Shown here: positions 26,101-36,191 of the stretch, piece after piece
Numbering within the stretch: the first letter of the stretch is position 1
How the letters are laid out: every line of letters starts with the position of its first letter
From: Jaapia argillacea MUCL 33604
Taxonomy: Eukaryota > Basidiomycota > Agaricomycetes > Jaapiales > Jaapiaceae
Reading direction: 5' to 3'
NCBI GenBank assembly: GCA_000697665.1
Contig: KL197709.1
Location: forward strand, 1,673,791 to 1,737,790
Length of the DNA stretch: 64,000 nucleotides
Notes under the pieces: generated by a model
What the model was told of the DNA's origin: nothing
Database searches by the model: none
The model's input: only the letters and a program-made list of their open reading frames with translations
Position numbers and translations under genes: made by a program

Positions 26101-29100
26101 ATAGTGTGGGGTGAAATATACAGTGTCCCACTCACATAGTTTTATCATTGGGTAGGAGGGAGTTTCAGAACGGAGACTTGATGAACGCGACGAGACGGGT
26201 CTTTTTGACGAAGCTGGATCTTTAGAAGTAATCCAATTATTACAAAGAGGAAAATGAGGACAGATATCGTGCATACAGAGGTCGAAGTGGGGATATCCAT
26301 CGTGAGGGTCACCAGCAGGAGGACTAGCCCCGATTGCCACTGGGGGATATATATCAAACGCGGGATACACAGCCGGATCTGTTCGTTGGATACGGTCAAT
26401 AGACATTCCGGAAGCATTGACAAGGTACATACAAATATTGAGTCTTGGATAAGCCGCGCTCTGCGCAATTGGATGAACTTCATGGGATTCCGTAGCATAG
26501 AGAGAGTCCAACGATTCGGGTCGTGTAGGTTGTGCAGGTGGGTAAATGGATATCAAGTTCCAGGGATATACGTTAGAATCTAATGCGGAAAATTGTCAGC
26601 ACAATTCGCCACGACGAAACGTATGTGAACATACAAATACGAAGACTAGGATATGCGGCCTCCAGAGAAACGGAGACCTGAGTTTTTGGAGTTTCTTGGA
26701 CATGGGATGAAACACTCGGATATAGCTCAAAATGTGGGTACGCAACAGGATCTACAAGTGAAATGCTCAGCGCAATCATGGCAGTGAGGAGGCAAAGGAA
26801 CACCAACAGATTTCAAGGAACGGATACTGCAGTTTTCTGTTTAGAGAGTTTGAGTCATTTGCAGACGGAACCACTGAACCCTCAACGACAGCTGGATAGA
26901 TCTCCAAATGAGGATACCCTCGTGTACCTGTGGAGAAACACGTGAATTCATGCAAAGAAGTGGCACAGGTAGATAGTAAGCTTACTGGTCTTAGTCGATG
27001 AAGGGCTCTCCGTCGGTAACCCAACATAGGGCCACACGTGATTCCAGCCACTGGGACGAGTGGAACCCTGCACACGATAAGGCCAAACCTGATCCCATGG
27101 CAAAGCTTGCGATACGAACTTCGATGATGAACCTTCCACAATTTCACGTGTGACAGCGGCTGCCAAAAGTGGCTGCGACGATGGCTCAGGTGCATCACCA
27201 GTTCGTGAAAGGTCTCGGCGATATGGCCACACATGATTCCAGGGAGCAGGTGAAGTCGACGTGGATCCATTATGGTATGGCCAGACTTGCTGCCATGGAG
27301 CGGCAATCGGTTCAGGTGCATCCTCAGATTCGGGCGAGGAAACAGAAGCTCGTTTCTGAACTGTACCATATGGCCAAACGTGACTCCAAACAGCAGGAGA
27401 CACTGTCCCAACCGCCGATCTCGCCGTATACGGCCAAACTTGAGGCCAAGGAGCGTCGACCATTCCTGGAGCAGGCTGTTCGACCCGACGATATGGCCAA
27501 ACTTGGCTCCAAGGTTCACCGCTCCGGGAATCAACAACGTTTGCTGACGAAGATGATGCCTTGGAGTAAGGCCACACCTGCTTCCAAGGTCCAGGTGCCC
27601 GCGACTTGTCATTCTGGTATGGCCAAACTTGATTCCAAGGACCATCCACCGAGCCATTCTCCTCCTCGGATTCTTCTGAAGCAGCGGTATAAGGCCACAC
27701 ATGACCCCACGCCACATAACCTCCCTGAACCTCCATCCGATACGGCCAAATCCCCCTCCAAGACCTCCCAGGCCCACCCTGATAACCAGGCGAAACCATC
27801 CCCCACCTCTCCTCCTCATCCTGCTCTCCCTCAACTGACATCTCCATCTCCCCTTCAAAGGATCTCTCCCCAATATCCGGCGTCCTCACAAACTCCCTCC
27901 CAACAGGACTAGGCGGGTAACTGGTGGGTGGTCCCCACGAAGTAGCAGTACTCGGCGTCCCAGGTCGACTAAACATACACCTATACGCCAAATCCACACT
28001 CCTCGCATACCTCGGCTGGGGTGCAAAGGGAGAAGGAGGGTAAGAAAGAGGTGGGCCCCAACTTGTAGCTGTGGAAGGAGTGGGCGGCACGTCTTCCAAC
28101 ATCCTTTGTCCGAGATCAGGTGAAGGCACCCTCGAAATACTTGAGATTTCAGAGTAGATCTCCTCGTCGTAGTCTGGTGGACCAAAGGAGGTACAGATGG
28201 ATGGGGTCAGACATACAGATCCTTGTAACCTCCTATCCAAATGGACAGAAAGAACCCGTTCAGAATCCATAGGTGACTCGGGGTCCATCTCAGTCCTAGG
28301 TCCAGCACTCGATATCGACCAAGTAAATTCATCCAAATTCAACTCGCTCTCGACACCAGCCTCCGCAAGGCCGTGGGGAGGAAGAGGAGCGTCATCAGGC
28401 TTGACGGGAGGCGACAAGGTCACGCTATTCGGCATATTGGCAGGATCAAGACTGGTTTGACCTGTAGCCTCTACCAACGGACTGGGAACCAACGAAGCGC
28501 TCGCCCTCCACGTCTTTACTCGTTTCTCCAAGTCGATGTTTAGGTTTTTGGCTGACTGGGGTTCTTCTTCTTGGACTATGGGAGATAGGACTGGTGCGAT
28601 GGGTTGTAGTACGGGTGGGAGTCGAGCGGGAGCTTGAGCAGGGGGTGGAGGTGGAGGTTCAAAATACTCTTGTCGACGAGGAGAGATAGCTGGTTGTGAC
28701 ATTCCAGCACCATACCCCGACCTATTCGAAACCGAATCAAAGCGATCCAGAAGCGATAGTTTCCGAGGAATATGTCTTGGTCGAACGGGATGCGTAACCG
28801 ATTCCTCTTCCTGCGGCTGTTGCTGCTGTTCCTCAGCCTCTCCAAACGTAGTCGTCCTACTATCTCCCCTCAAATGCTGCGGCTGGGATTGGGACATGGA
28901 AGGATGTCTCGAGTGAGAGATTGAAATGGGCATATCCAATCCTTCCAGCGGCCTTTGAGCAACAGCAACCCAAGCATCATACCACCTAGCCTTCCTCAGA
29001 TCAATGTCAAATTCGATCCGACCACCGATAGGTAATTGAGTTGCTGTCATTGAAACATGCGTTTGCGGAGGAGGCGAACGGAGCGGGTCGAATAGGTGAC

Positions 29101-29734
29101 CCCAGAGTGATTGCCATGATTCGTCCGAAATGCGTGGTGTGAAGGTGAAACCGGCTTCGGAGATGTGGAGGTATAGACATAAGCCCGCCGTACTTGGGAA
29201 ACTGAACTCGCGAGCGATGGCGGTAAGTTGGGCGTACATCTATCAAACGCAAAATACAATGCGGGACGAAGGGCCGAGTAAGGGACTGGAAACGACCTAG
29301 AGTCATATAGTGAAACGTACCGTTGGGAAAAGGGGCATCAGGATACCATGCTGGAGTCGGTGAGATGGGCCGGAAGATAGAGTTGGACCTAACGCGTTTT
29401 GCTCGCGAGGAAGGCTTTCGGGTGGAATGACTACGACTAGCCAGCGAGTTGTTCGGTCCATTGGTCTCTCGCGCAAAGTGGGTTGGGGAGGAGTGTTCCT
29501 ATACGACAGTGTCGACACCTTCCTAAAGCGGCTTCCCGCAGTGTCCAGTGGAGGAGGGGTGGACATGCGGGGGATTGACTGATCTAAGTCCATTGGGAGT
29601 CGCCTGGAAGTGGACGGCTGGGGCGTAGCCAGTAAATCCGAGTCTGTCTCTGGGGGTGTGAGAGGGTGGACGGGGCGAGGGACATCCATAGGCAAATGTC
29701 TGTGAAAGGGTGTTGTTGAAGTAAGCCGGGACAT
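23118..29734 (-). CDS. Large aromatic-proline repeat protein (WPY and YPxxxIY arrays)
   Basis: Nineteen exons on the minus strand: 29321-29734, 26986-29239, 26808-26927, 26635-26751, 26433-26579, 26277-26378, 26136-26219, 25766-26080, 25603-25713, 25408-25554, 25241-25354, 25025-25186, 24809-24973, 24646-24756, 24448-24597, 24281-24394, 24068-24226, 23324-24013 and 23118-23266, giving 1874 residues. The only part that looks folded is at about 90-235, including PLFPTMYAQLTAIAREF, WQSLWGHLFD and GGRIEFDIDLRKARWYDAW. I half recognise this as a conserved fungal domain but cannot name it. Then come three TPSxxTSxGPP units, eleven W-x-x-[VI]-W-P-Y units (about 633-880), and an exon-encoded array of Y-P-x-x-x-[IL]-Y units (about 890-1600). 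The C-terminus is a basic Ser/Pro-rich tail. No signal peptide or membrane segment is seen. The last intron (57 bases) is in frame and could be retained. The function is unknown; a multivalent scaffold binding one partner repeatedly is an inference. Confidence 0.85.
23898..24857 (-). repeat. Tandem duplication of five exons, copy 1
   Basis: This block contains the end of exon 13, exons 14-17 and the beginning of exon 18 of the repeat-protein gene. Exon starts match those of the neighbouring block at a constant offset of 957-960 bases, and intron positions and much of the intron sequence match too. It ends at the word KQS in exon 18. Confidence 0.85.
24013..26927 (-). repeat. Exon array, each exon one Y-P-x-x-x-[IL]-Y repeat unit
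   Basis: Fifteen consecutive exons (26808-26927 down to 24068-24226) all begin and end in phase 1, and every junction between them splits a Tyr codon as T|AT or T|AC. A typical exon begins PPVYPHFDLYP, has a variable spacer and ends in a second copy such as YPFIVI whose final Tyr is shared with the next exon. Individual exons are 84-315 bases. I count roughly 28 copies of the motif. Two degenerate versions (YPSISPY, YLFIVIY) are included. Confidence 0.88.
24858..25814 (-). repeat. Tandem duplication of five exons, copy 2
   Basis: This block contains the end of exon 8, exons 9-12 and the beginning of exon 13. The seam with copy 1 lies inside exon 13, where a piece homologous to the start of exon 18 (SELRVSVLKQS) is fused to a piece homologous to the end of exon 8 (KTVVVRLPRLYPSISP). 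Exon 13 is therefore a chimera made by the duplication. Confidence 0.85.
27018..27765 (-). repeat. Coding array of eleven W-x-x-[VI]-W-P-Y motifs
   Basis: Within exon 2 of the repeat-protein gene the motif occurs eleven times, for example PWNQVWPY, PWKQVWPY, PWSQVWPY, PWDQVWPY and GWNHVWPY. Spacers are 6 to about 40 residues, rich in Ser, Glu and Pro. The DNA of the motif is partly conserved, so on the plus strand it shows as a recurring TATGGCCA/TAAGGCCA-type word. The spacers are unrelated to each other, which argues for selection on the motif rather than very recent copying. Confidence 0.9.
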
Positions 29735-30218
29735 GATGGGCAATGGGAATGAGGGTCAAATATAGCGAGTGAGGAGTGGGAGGGGTGTCTGACAGCGACG
29801 ATGGCTGGACGAATGGGCGGTGGGCAGTCAAGAAAAGAAGGAAGCAGGCTGACTACGAGGGTTTGGATATGTGTGAGGCGGGGACATCAGAGCGGAAATT
29901 TACTGATGGGATTACTGACTTAGCGTGTCCGTGTGCACGGCTAATTGCCAGGGCGACGACGGCAACTGTGTAGCGAATATCTGGAAATGCAGAATATGAT
30001 GATATGAAAGATTGGATAGAAGGCCAGCCCTCTGCAAAAGCTCAAGCTCAGGTGCAATGCCAACAGTCGTCAATCGATACAACCAAGTTTCCAACAAAGA
30101 ATGTCTACAACCGCTAACAGAACCATTGCACTCTAATTGAAATATTCCCACGCATGTCGCCCTGGATGCACCGCCACCGCGCCCTTCCCGCTCGCTCATC
30201 AGAATCACCGACAACACA
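29735..30218. other. Divergent promoter region, no gene seen
   Basis: These 484 bases separate the starts of the repeat-protein gene (minus) and CSN4 (plus). No convincing open frame is present. No strong TATA element was noticed on either side. Confidence 0.5.
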
Positions 30219-31794
30219 ATGGAGGCTAAACTATCCCAATTCTCCTCCCTCTCCCAAAAAGACAAAGGCCCTGCATACATCTCCCTCCTCTCAGAAATCC
30301 TAGCCCGCTCAGACCAATCCACGATCCCACAAGACATCCACATCCTAGTCGATAACGTCGTCAATCAAGATAGCGTCGGTCTCGTGGTCGGAAGACAAGT
30401 TCTGTCTGAACTAGTGAAAGCTCTCGGGGATGGAGCGATCAAAGATACAGAACTGAGGAAGAGAATCGTAGAGGATACACTCGATGTTGCCCAACCTAGA
30501 GTAGTTAGCTACGAAGAGCCAGTGAGTGCAATCCGTGTATCGACAGTGTTCAAACCTAACCATTGATCAACGCAGGTAAGCCAACTGAGATTCCAACTCG
30601 CAGATATCCTCGAAGGAGAGGAAGAATGGAGCGAAGCCGCTCGCGTCCTAATGGGCATCTCCCTCGAGTCAACTCAACGGTACGTCCCCCCCATTCTCAA
30701 TCTACCATAATCCCCCCAACGCCCCACATACAGCTCAGCACCAGACTCCCTCAAACTCTCCATCTACATCCGCATAGTCCGTCTCCTCCTCGAAGACGAA
30801 GACTCCATCCAAGCCGAAACTTACTACAACCGCGCAGCCCTCATAGCCCACACAGCCACAGACAAAGAAACCCAACTAGCTTTCAAACTATGTCAAGCCC
30901 GCATCATGGATTATGGCAGGAGGTTCTTGGAAGCTGCACAACGGTACCATGAATTAAGTTGGGTCGCAGAGATCGACGAGGACGAGAGGAGACACATGCT
31001 GTACGTATCTCAACACCCAACCTGCCCCCATCCATCCATTCAAACATCCATCTTCTCAGATCAGCAGCAGTAACATGCGCAGTCCTAGCCCCAGCAGGAC
31101 CAAACCGTTCCCGCGTCCTCGCCTCTCTCTGCAGGGACGACCGAACTCCTTCCCTCCCATCCCACAACATCCTCTCCAAAATGTTCCTCGACCGCATCCT
31201 CCGTCCAACAGAAGTCCAATCCTTCGAAACAACCCTCAAACAACACCAACTCGCAAAAATCACCTTATCATCAAACGATCGTCTCGCTTCCGTTCACGTT
31301 GACGACGACGATGGTGATGGTGCGGAGAGTACGAGTAAGAGAACGGGACCGTCGACTGTGTTGGACAGGGCGGTGTTGGAACATAACCTCCTGGCTAGTT
31401 CAAAGATTTACAACAACATCACTTTTCGAGGTTTAGGTGCCCTGTTGGACCTTACACCTGGAGCGGCAGAGACGATGGCTAGAAAGATGATCGAGCAGGG
31501 TCGACTGAAGGGTTCCATCGACCAAGTCGAGAAACTGATATGGTTTGATACCAAGGAGGAGGAAGAGGCACAGGGCAAAGCCGGTGGCCTTGGGGACGTT
31601 GAGCAAGATATCGAGGACACTGGAGCTCCACACACAAAGAGGTGGGATATGCAGATTCGAATGACAGCTGCAGAAGTAAGTTCCCCATGTCAAACCGTGT
31701 CCACTCACGCACTTAACAATCTGCTCAGGTTGAATCGATCGTTCAACACTTGTCGGAGAAAGGTCTCCTGAGGACAACAGCAGTCGGTGCATAA
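30219..31794 (+). CDS. CSN4: COP9 signalosome complex subunit 4
   Basis: Exons are 30219-30521, 30576-30679, 30734-31000, 31060-31675 and 31729-31794, giving 451 residues. The COP9 signalosome removes Nedd8 from cullins and so controls cullin-RING ubiquitin ligases; subunit 4 is a scaffold PCI protein. The N-terminal TPR-like helical repeats include VSQLRFQLADILEGEEEW, the TYYNRA segment and MDYGRRFLEAAQRYHELSW. The PCI winged helix includes VLEHNLLASSKIYNNITF, LGALLDLTPGAAETMARKM and GRLKGSIDQVEKLIWF. The last exon encodes a short helix ending LLRTTAVGA. An acidic insert (DDDDGDGAE) and an acidic stretch before the final helix make the protein longer than the animal subunit of about 406 residues. 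The fungus therefore has at least part of a full signalosome. The gene is convergent with CTK1, 136 bases away. Confidence 0.95.
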
Positions 31795-31930
31795 CTCTCC
31801 GCCATCAGTCAGCACGTATGTCATTAGGTAGCTAGCTAAGGTCAATGATTGCAGCAAGCAGCAGCAGTACGAGTGGTTTACATTGCAATGCGATAACGAA
31901 TAACAAACGGTCCCAAGTCTCAAAACGTCA

Positions 31931-34900
31931 TCAAGTCAATTGTGGCTCCCCTTCAGTTTTCCTCCTTTTCTTGGCCCTTTCTCGTTCTCGTTTCGCCTCT
32001 AGTTCGTGCCATTCGCCTTCAAGCGTTGATAATCTGAGAGAAAGGAAATCATCGTCAGTCAAACATCACCGGAACAACGTCGGGCACGAACGCAGTTGGA
32101 AGTGCAGGAGGTGGTTCCTCCTGCGTAAAGTACGGTGCTTCCATTGCTTGAACGGCAGTGACACGCCGCATGGGATCATAATCGAGTAACGACTCAGCAA
32201 GGTCAAGGGCAGCAGGTGATAACCATCTATCAACACAAAGTCAGTATTGTGTCCCGGGAAATTTCAGTATACACCCACTTCCTGAACAAGGTCCTAAAGT
32301 GATTGGGGATGGCCTCCTTTGGCTTGACGAGCTCATACCAAGGCATTTCTACCATTCCAGGCCATCGCTCCGGAGTTGGAGTACCAAAGATCTTGTAGAT
32401 GCAGTCAAGCTGGGAGATATCGTCGTTGCCCTGGAATACTGGTTTCTTCGTGTATAGCTCCAGCATTATGCACCTGGAACGAATCCGTGATTAGACCGCT
32501 ATTCACCCCAATTCTGAAGCAGTAAAAAAAGACTCACCCTGCGCTCCACATATCAACTTCAGGCCCATAAACCGTCGTCCCAAGAAGTAACTCCGGCGGA
32601 CGATACCACAGAGTAATGACACGGTTCGTATAATCATTACGCCGCCGCTTCTGGTAAAACCGCGCCAAACCAAAATCTGCGAGCTTCAGTTCTCCACGAT
32701 TATTAATCAAGATATTTGAACCCTTGATGTCGCGGTGGATGACGCCTTTGTGGTGGAGATACGCGAGACCAGAGAGCATTTGCCGACAAAGAGACTTGAG
32801 GTTCGCATCAGTGAACGAAAATTGTGTCTGCGTCAACACTCCTGTCAAATCGTGATCCATGTACTCGAAGACCATATACACCGAGCCTAAGCGAGTGCGT
32901 GAGACAGTGTTGTACAGCAGAACAATAGATCGGACTGACCGTTGGACACCATCATCTCATACAACCTAACCACGTTCTCGTGTCGAAGTGACTGAAGAAG
33001 CTTGATCTCACGCATGGCCGTGACGGGGAAACCATCGCGCTCTTGTTCCATCCGAATTCGCTTCAGCGCCACATGGACCCCACTGACAGTATTTTTGGCC
33101 TTGTATACTTTCCCAAAGGTACCCTCTCCAACTTGACTCACGATTGCGTACAGCTCAGACGGTGCGCTCGGTTCCAATGGAAGCTCCATACTCTGTGTGG
33201 GAGTGGTAAGTCCACTGGGGTGTTGACCATCTTTCGCGTCACGAGAGGACTCTTGAAGGGAGGACCGACGAGATTCCTCATGGGGCGAAGTTGACACCCG
33301 TGACGCCAATGTGGTTGAAGTGAGCTGGGTACGTATCTCGGCCGATGATGGGTGATCAGTCCGGTCGTGACGAGAGGGAGGCCTCAGTGTCTCTGTAGCG
33401 ACCACCCGAGGGGACTTCCTTTCGGGAACGAAGGAAGGCGTCGTATCAGCGGTGCGGACTTCGGATGATGGAATTGGTCGTGAAGGGGCAGTGGTAATGG
33501 CGTCCGATTCGTCTTCATCTTCGTCAGGGAAAAATCGCTTCAGTGAGTTGCTCGATTGTCCAATGGGTCGGAATCCAGGGGCTTTGGCGCGAGGGCCATT
33601 CTGCCGCTGGTCCGCGGTAGATGTCAGTGGGGATGTTTCTGGACCACTTGGTACATTGCGAGCGCTAACAGGCGGAGGTGGAGGGGGCATCAGTATGGTG
33701 GACGCCGATTGCTTCAACGGTGTTGGAGTCTGGTAATCATGATGCAAGTGTCAACGCCGCGATGAGAGACACGGATCAGAGACACTCACATCTGGGGGCT
33801 TGCCATTGACCTTACCAGTCCCATTTCTTTGAACCTCGGGGTCGTTTGACAACAGGTCTCGAACTTTGGAGGAGGGAGCCTTCGAAATAGAGATTGCGAT
33901 ATCGTCAATGGAAGTTGCGGGAGGCAAGCGATGCACAGCCTTCGGTCGTCGAGGAGGACTGCTGGTTGGGCTCCGACTCCTGGACCTGCTCCTACTGATA
34001 CTAGAAGCGCTAGTAATGCTTCTCCGCCGCCCCCTCCCGCGGCTATCGTAGCTTCGATGGGTGGATGCAGGGGATCTGGAATGCCGACCTCTCTTCCGAA
34101 CACTCTGGGGAGCGCGTTTACTGTCGCGACTCCGACTCCGACTCCGTGGCGCAGTCGTACTGGAGTCACGCCGTCGCTGCTTCCCAGGGGGCGATCTGGA
34201 CCTTGAACGGCCCCTGGAAGAGCGACGTGACGTGTACGATCTGGCAGGAGAACGGGAGGGGGAACGAGAAGGCACCAGCGGACGAAGTCCACCTCGAAAC
34301 TTCTTCTTGGGTGGGTCTCTCTTCTGCCAGCTGGAGAGGGGTGAGTAGGAACGCAATTTACGATGGCTGGGAAACTTACTTGTTGGTGGCCCCGTCGTCA
34401 TTACGCCAGTCGCGCTTCTGATTATTGCTGTTATTATCGTTATTCTTGTTGTTGTTGGTGCTGCTGTTGTTATTGCTATTGTTATTGCTGATGGTGGTGT
34501 TGTCGCCACCACCACCCCCACCCCGTCCTTTTCTGTTTCGATGCCGACTTTTCTTGTTTGACGATTCGTTTCGAGAGTTTTGATTGCGCTGCCCATGGTT
34601 TCCACCTTGCCGTTGGGGTTTCCAGGATGGTGCGGGCTCCCAAGATCGATCATCACCCGTGCGCTGTGAGGTGGAAGCTGGTGCGGTAGTCCATGGCTGG
34701 GAGGAGTCGGCTTCCCAACTCTTCGGTCGGTTTTCGTTCATCCGTCGAGTATCCCAACCAGAATCTCGCTGCCACTCTTGTGGATTTCCTTCCCTTTGCC
34801 CATCCCTCCGCCAGTCGTGCCCATCTCTCTCCACACGCCGGTCATCGAGCGGGACGCGGGAAGATCCTCGACCGTCATGAGTGCTTCGGGTATCCTCAGC

Positions 34901-35398
34901 TGACCAGTGATCGTAGTTAGACGAGCGATTATCATAATGAGATGAGTTTCCGTTCCAGGAGGTTGCTTCGGGGTATTGTGATGAGTAACTGTGGTCGTAG
35001 TGGTCGTCCCAGCCTCTGTCTGAAGGATAATGAGATTGCCCGGCTGCACGGCTAGACCAACCCTCGTCCCTTCTCGAATCCACTACTCCATAGCTGTCCC
35101 GGCCTCCTCTATGATAGTTGTCGCTACTGGACCCATGGTATCGATCATGCGAAGAATGTGGGGTCTCAGCAGTTCGCCAGTCATCGACGTCGATACGTCG
35201 AGGCGGAAGTTCCTCCCTGCTGGGTTCATACGAGGCACCAGCCCCATAGCTCTCATCATGCAGCGAATATTCAGAGGAACGAGAATACAGCTCAGGATGA
35301 GAGCCGTCTGTTCGTGGGACCAACAGTGGTGCCCCACCCTCGCCACCTTGCCCCTTATTGTTACGCTGTCTCCGAGATCTGCTACGGCCTGATTGCAT
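31931..35398 (-). CDS. CTK1: RNA polymerase II CTD kinase, Ctk1/CDK12 type
   Basis: Exons on the minus strand are 34380-35398, 33790-34330, 32940-33729, 32538-32886, 32279-32473, 32092-32226 and 31931-32033, giving 1043 residues. Ctk1-type kinases with cyclin K/Ctk2 phosphorylate Ser2 of the polymerase II CTD during elongation. The first 700 residues are disordered: an Arg/Asp/Ser-rich part, an Asn-rich run near 34420-34500, an SR-rich part (SRSPSRSPARSYTSRRSSRG) and Pro-rich segments. The kinase domain starts near 719 with VGEGTFGKVYK. It has the cyclin-binding helix PVTAMRE, where PITAIRE is common, then HRDIKGSNILI, ADFGLARFY and the T-loop YTNRVITLWYRPPELLLG. The tail is basic (KRRKTEGEPQLT). 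The SR-rich N-terminus resembles animal CDK12/13 more than yeast Ctk1. Confidence 0.94.
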
Positions 35399-36136
35399 GG
35401 GTGGCCTGCTGAACCAGTGAAGTGGAATGAAGGATGGTGTTGTGTGAGGAAGACGTGAGGTTGGACAGCGTTACGTGTGGTGGTGATTGAAAATGGACAA
35501 GCGCTTCAAGCTCGAGTCCTGCTGGCAAATGTACCCGCCCGCTCATGAACCTCAATATCAAGAACACTCTCAACCCTCGCAAGCACAGGATGGAAGCTGA
35601 TGGGCTATCTTGAGGTGATGCAGGACGTCGCAGTGAGCAACCTATCCCGGGGAGTAAGCCCGACGAGAAAAAGAACTTACATCCAGTGTTGAAAGAATAT
35701 CTGCGCCGGAAGGATCAAGGTTCGGACTGCAAGGAAAGCAACCGAAATGTAACTGACAACAGGACTTGAGGAGCGGAACAACCAGCTGCAGGGCTGGTCA
35801 CCGAGCAAAGCAGAAGGGTTGGAAAGAATCGTGGCCACAGGACACCAGTCCCATCCCCGTCCCAACGAATGCCGAATAGTAAGCTACAATATCCTCCGAT
35901 TCCACCCAAAGATACGCATCAACTGGATAAGAACAGAATATACATGATCCTATGTCGAGGTCGAGGTTCGAATGGGCTTGAGTGTCAAATGGCAGGGAAC
36001 TTGACGCTCGTGGCAGAATGTCAACAAAACCTGCAGCCGCCATCCGATATCCATGAGAAGTGATTGGAATCTCTGTAACATACAACAATTTAGGGCACAT
36101 GGTCATACAACGTAGGATTACAACGATCGAAGAGGC
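35399..36136. other. Intergenic region upstream of CTK1, no gene seen
   Basis: This stretch separates the 3' end of the WD40 gene from the start of CTK1, both on the minus strand. It contains a minus-strand open frame of 102 codons (35798-36106) with no family resemblance and no splicing logic, which I do not call. The space should include the CTK1 promoter and leader. Confidence 0.45.
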
Positions 36137-36191
36137 CTACAAAACCTCAGACTCTGAATCCACAAGACTACCCGACCAGACATAGTCCGAA

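Noticed and set aside
27018-27765. CRISPR-like pattern of a short repeated word with unique spacers
   Set aside because: The repeats are codons of W-x-x-V-W-P-Y in a long open frame, spacers vary widely in length, and the host is a eukaryote.
26776-27873. Minus-strand frame of 365 codons with repeated KFGHI-like words, and a plus-strand frame at 27169-27912
   Set aside because: Both are other-frame readings of the WPY array; the regular words come from the repeated codons.
35955-35972. GGTTCGAATGG, resembling a tRNA B box
   Set aside because: The last positions do not fit the B-box consensus, no A box lies at the right distance, and no cloverleaf can be drawn.
35798-36106. Minus-strand open frame of 102 codons upstream of CTK1
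   Set aside because: No family resemblance, no splice logic, and a composition like non-coding sequence.
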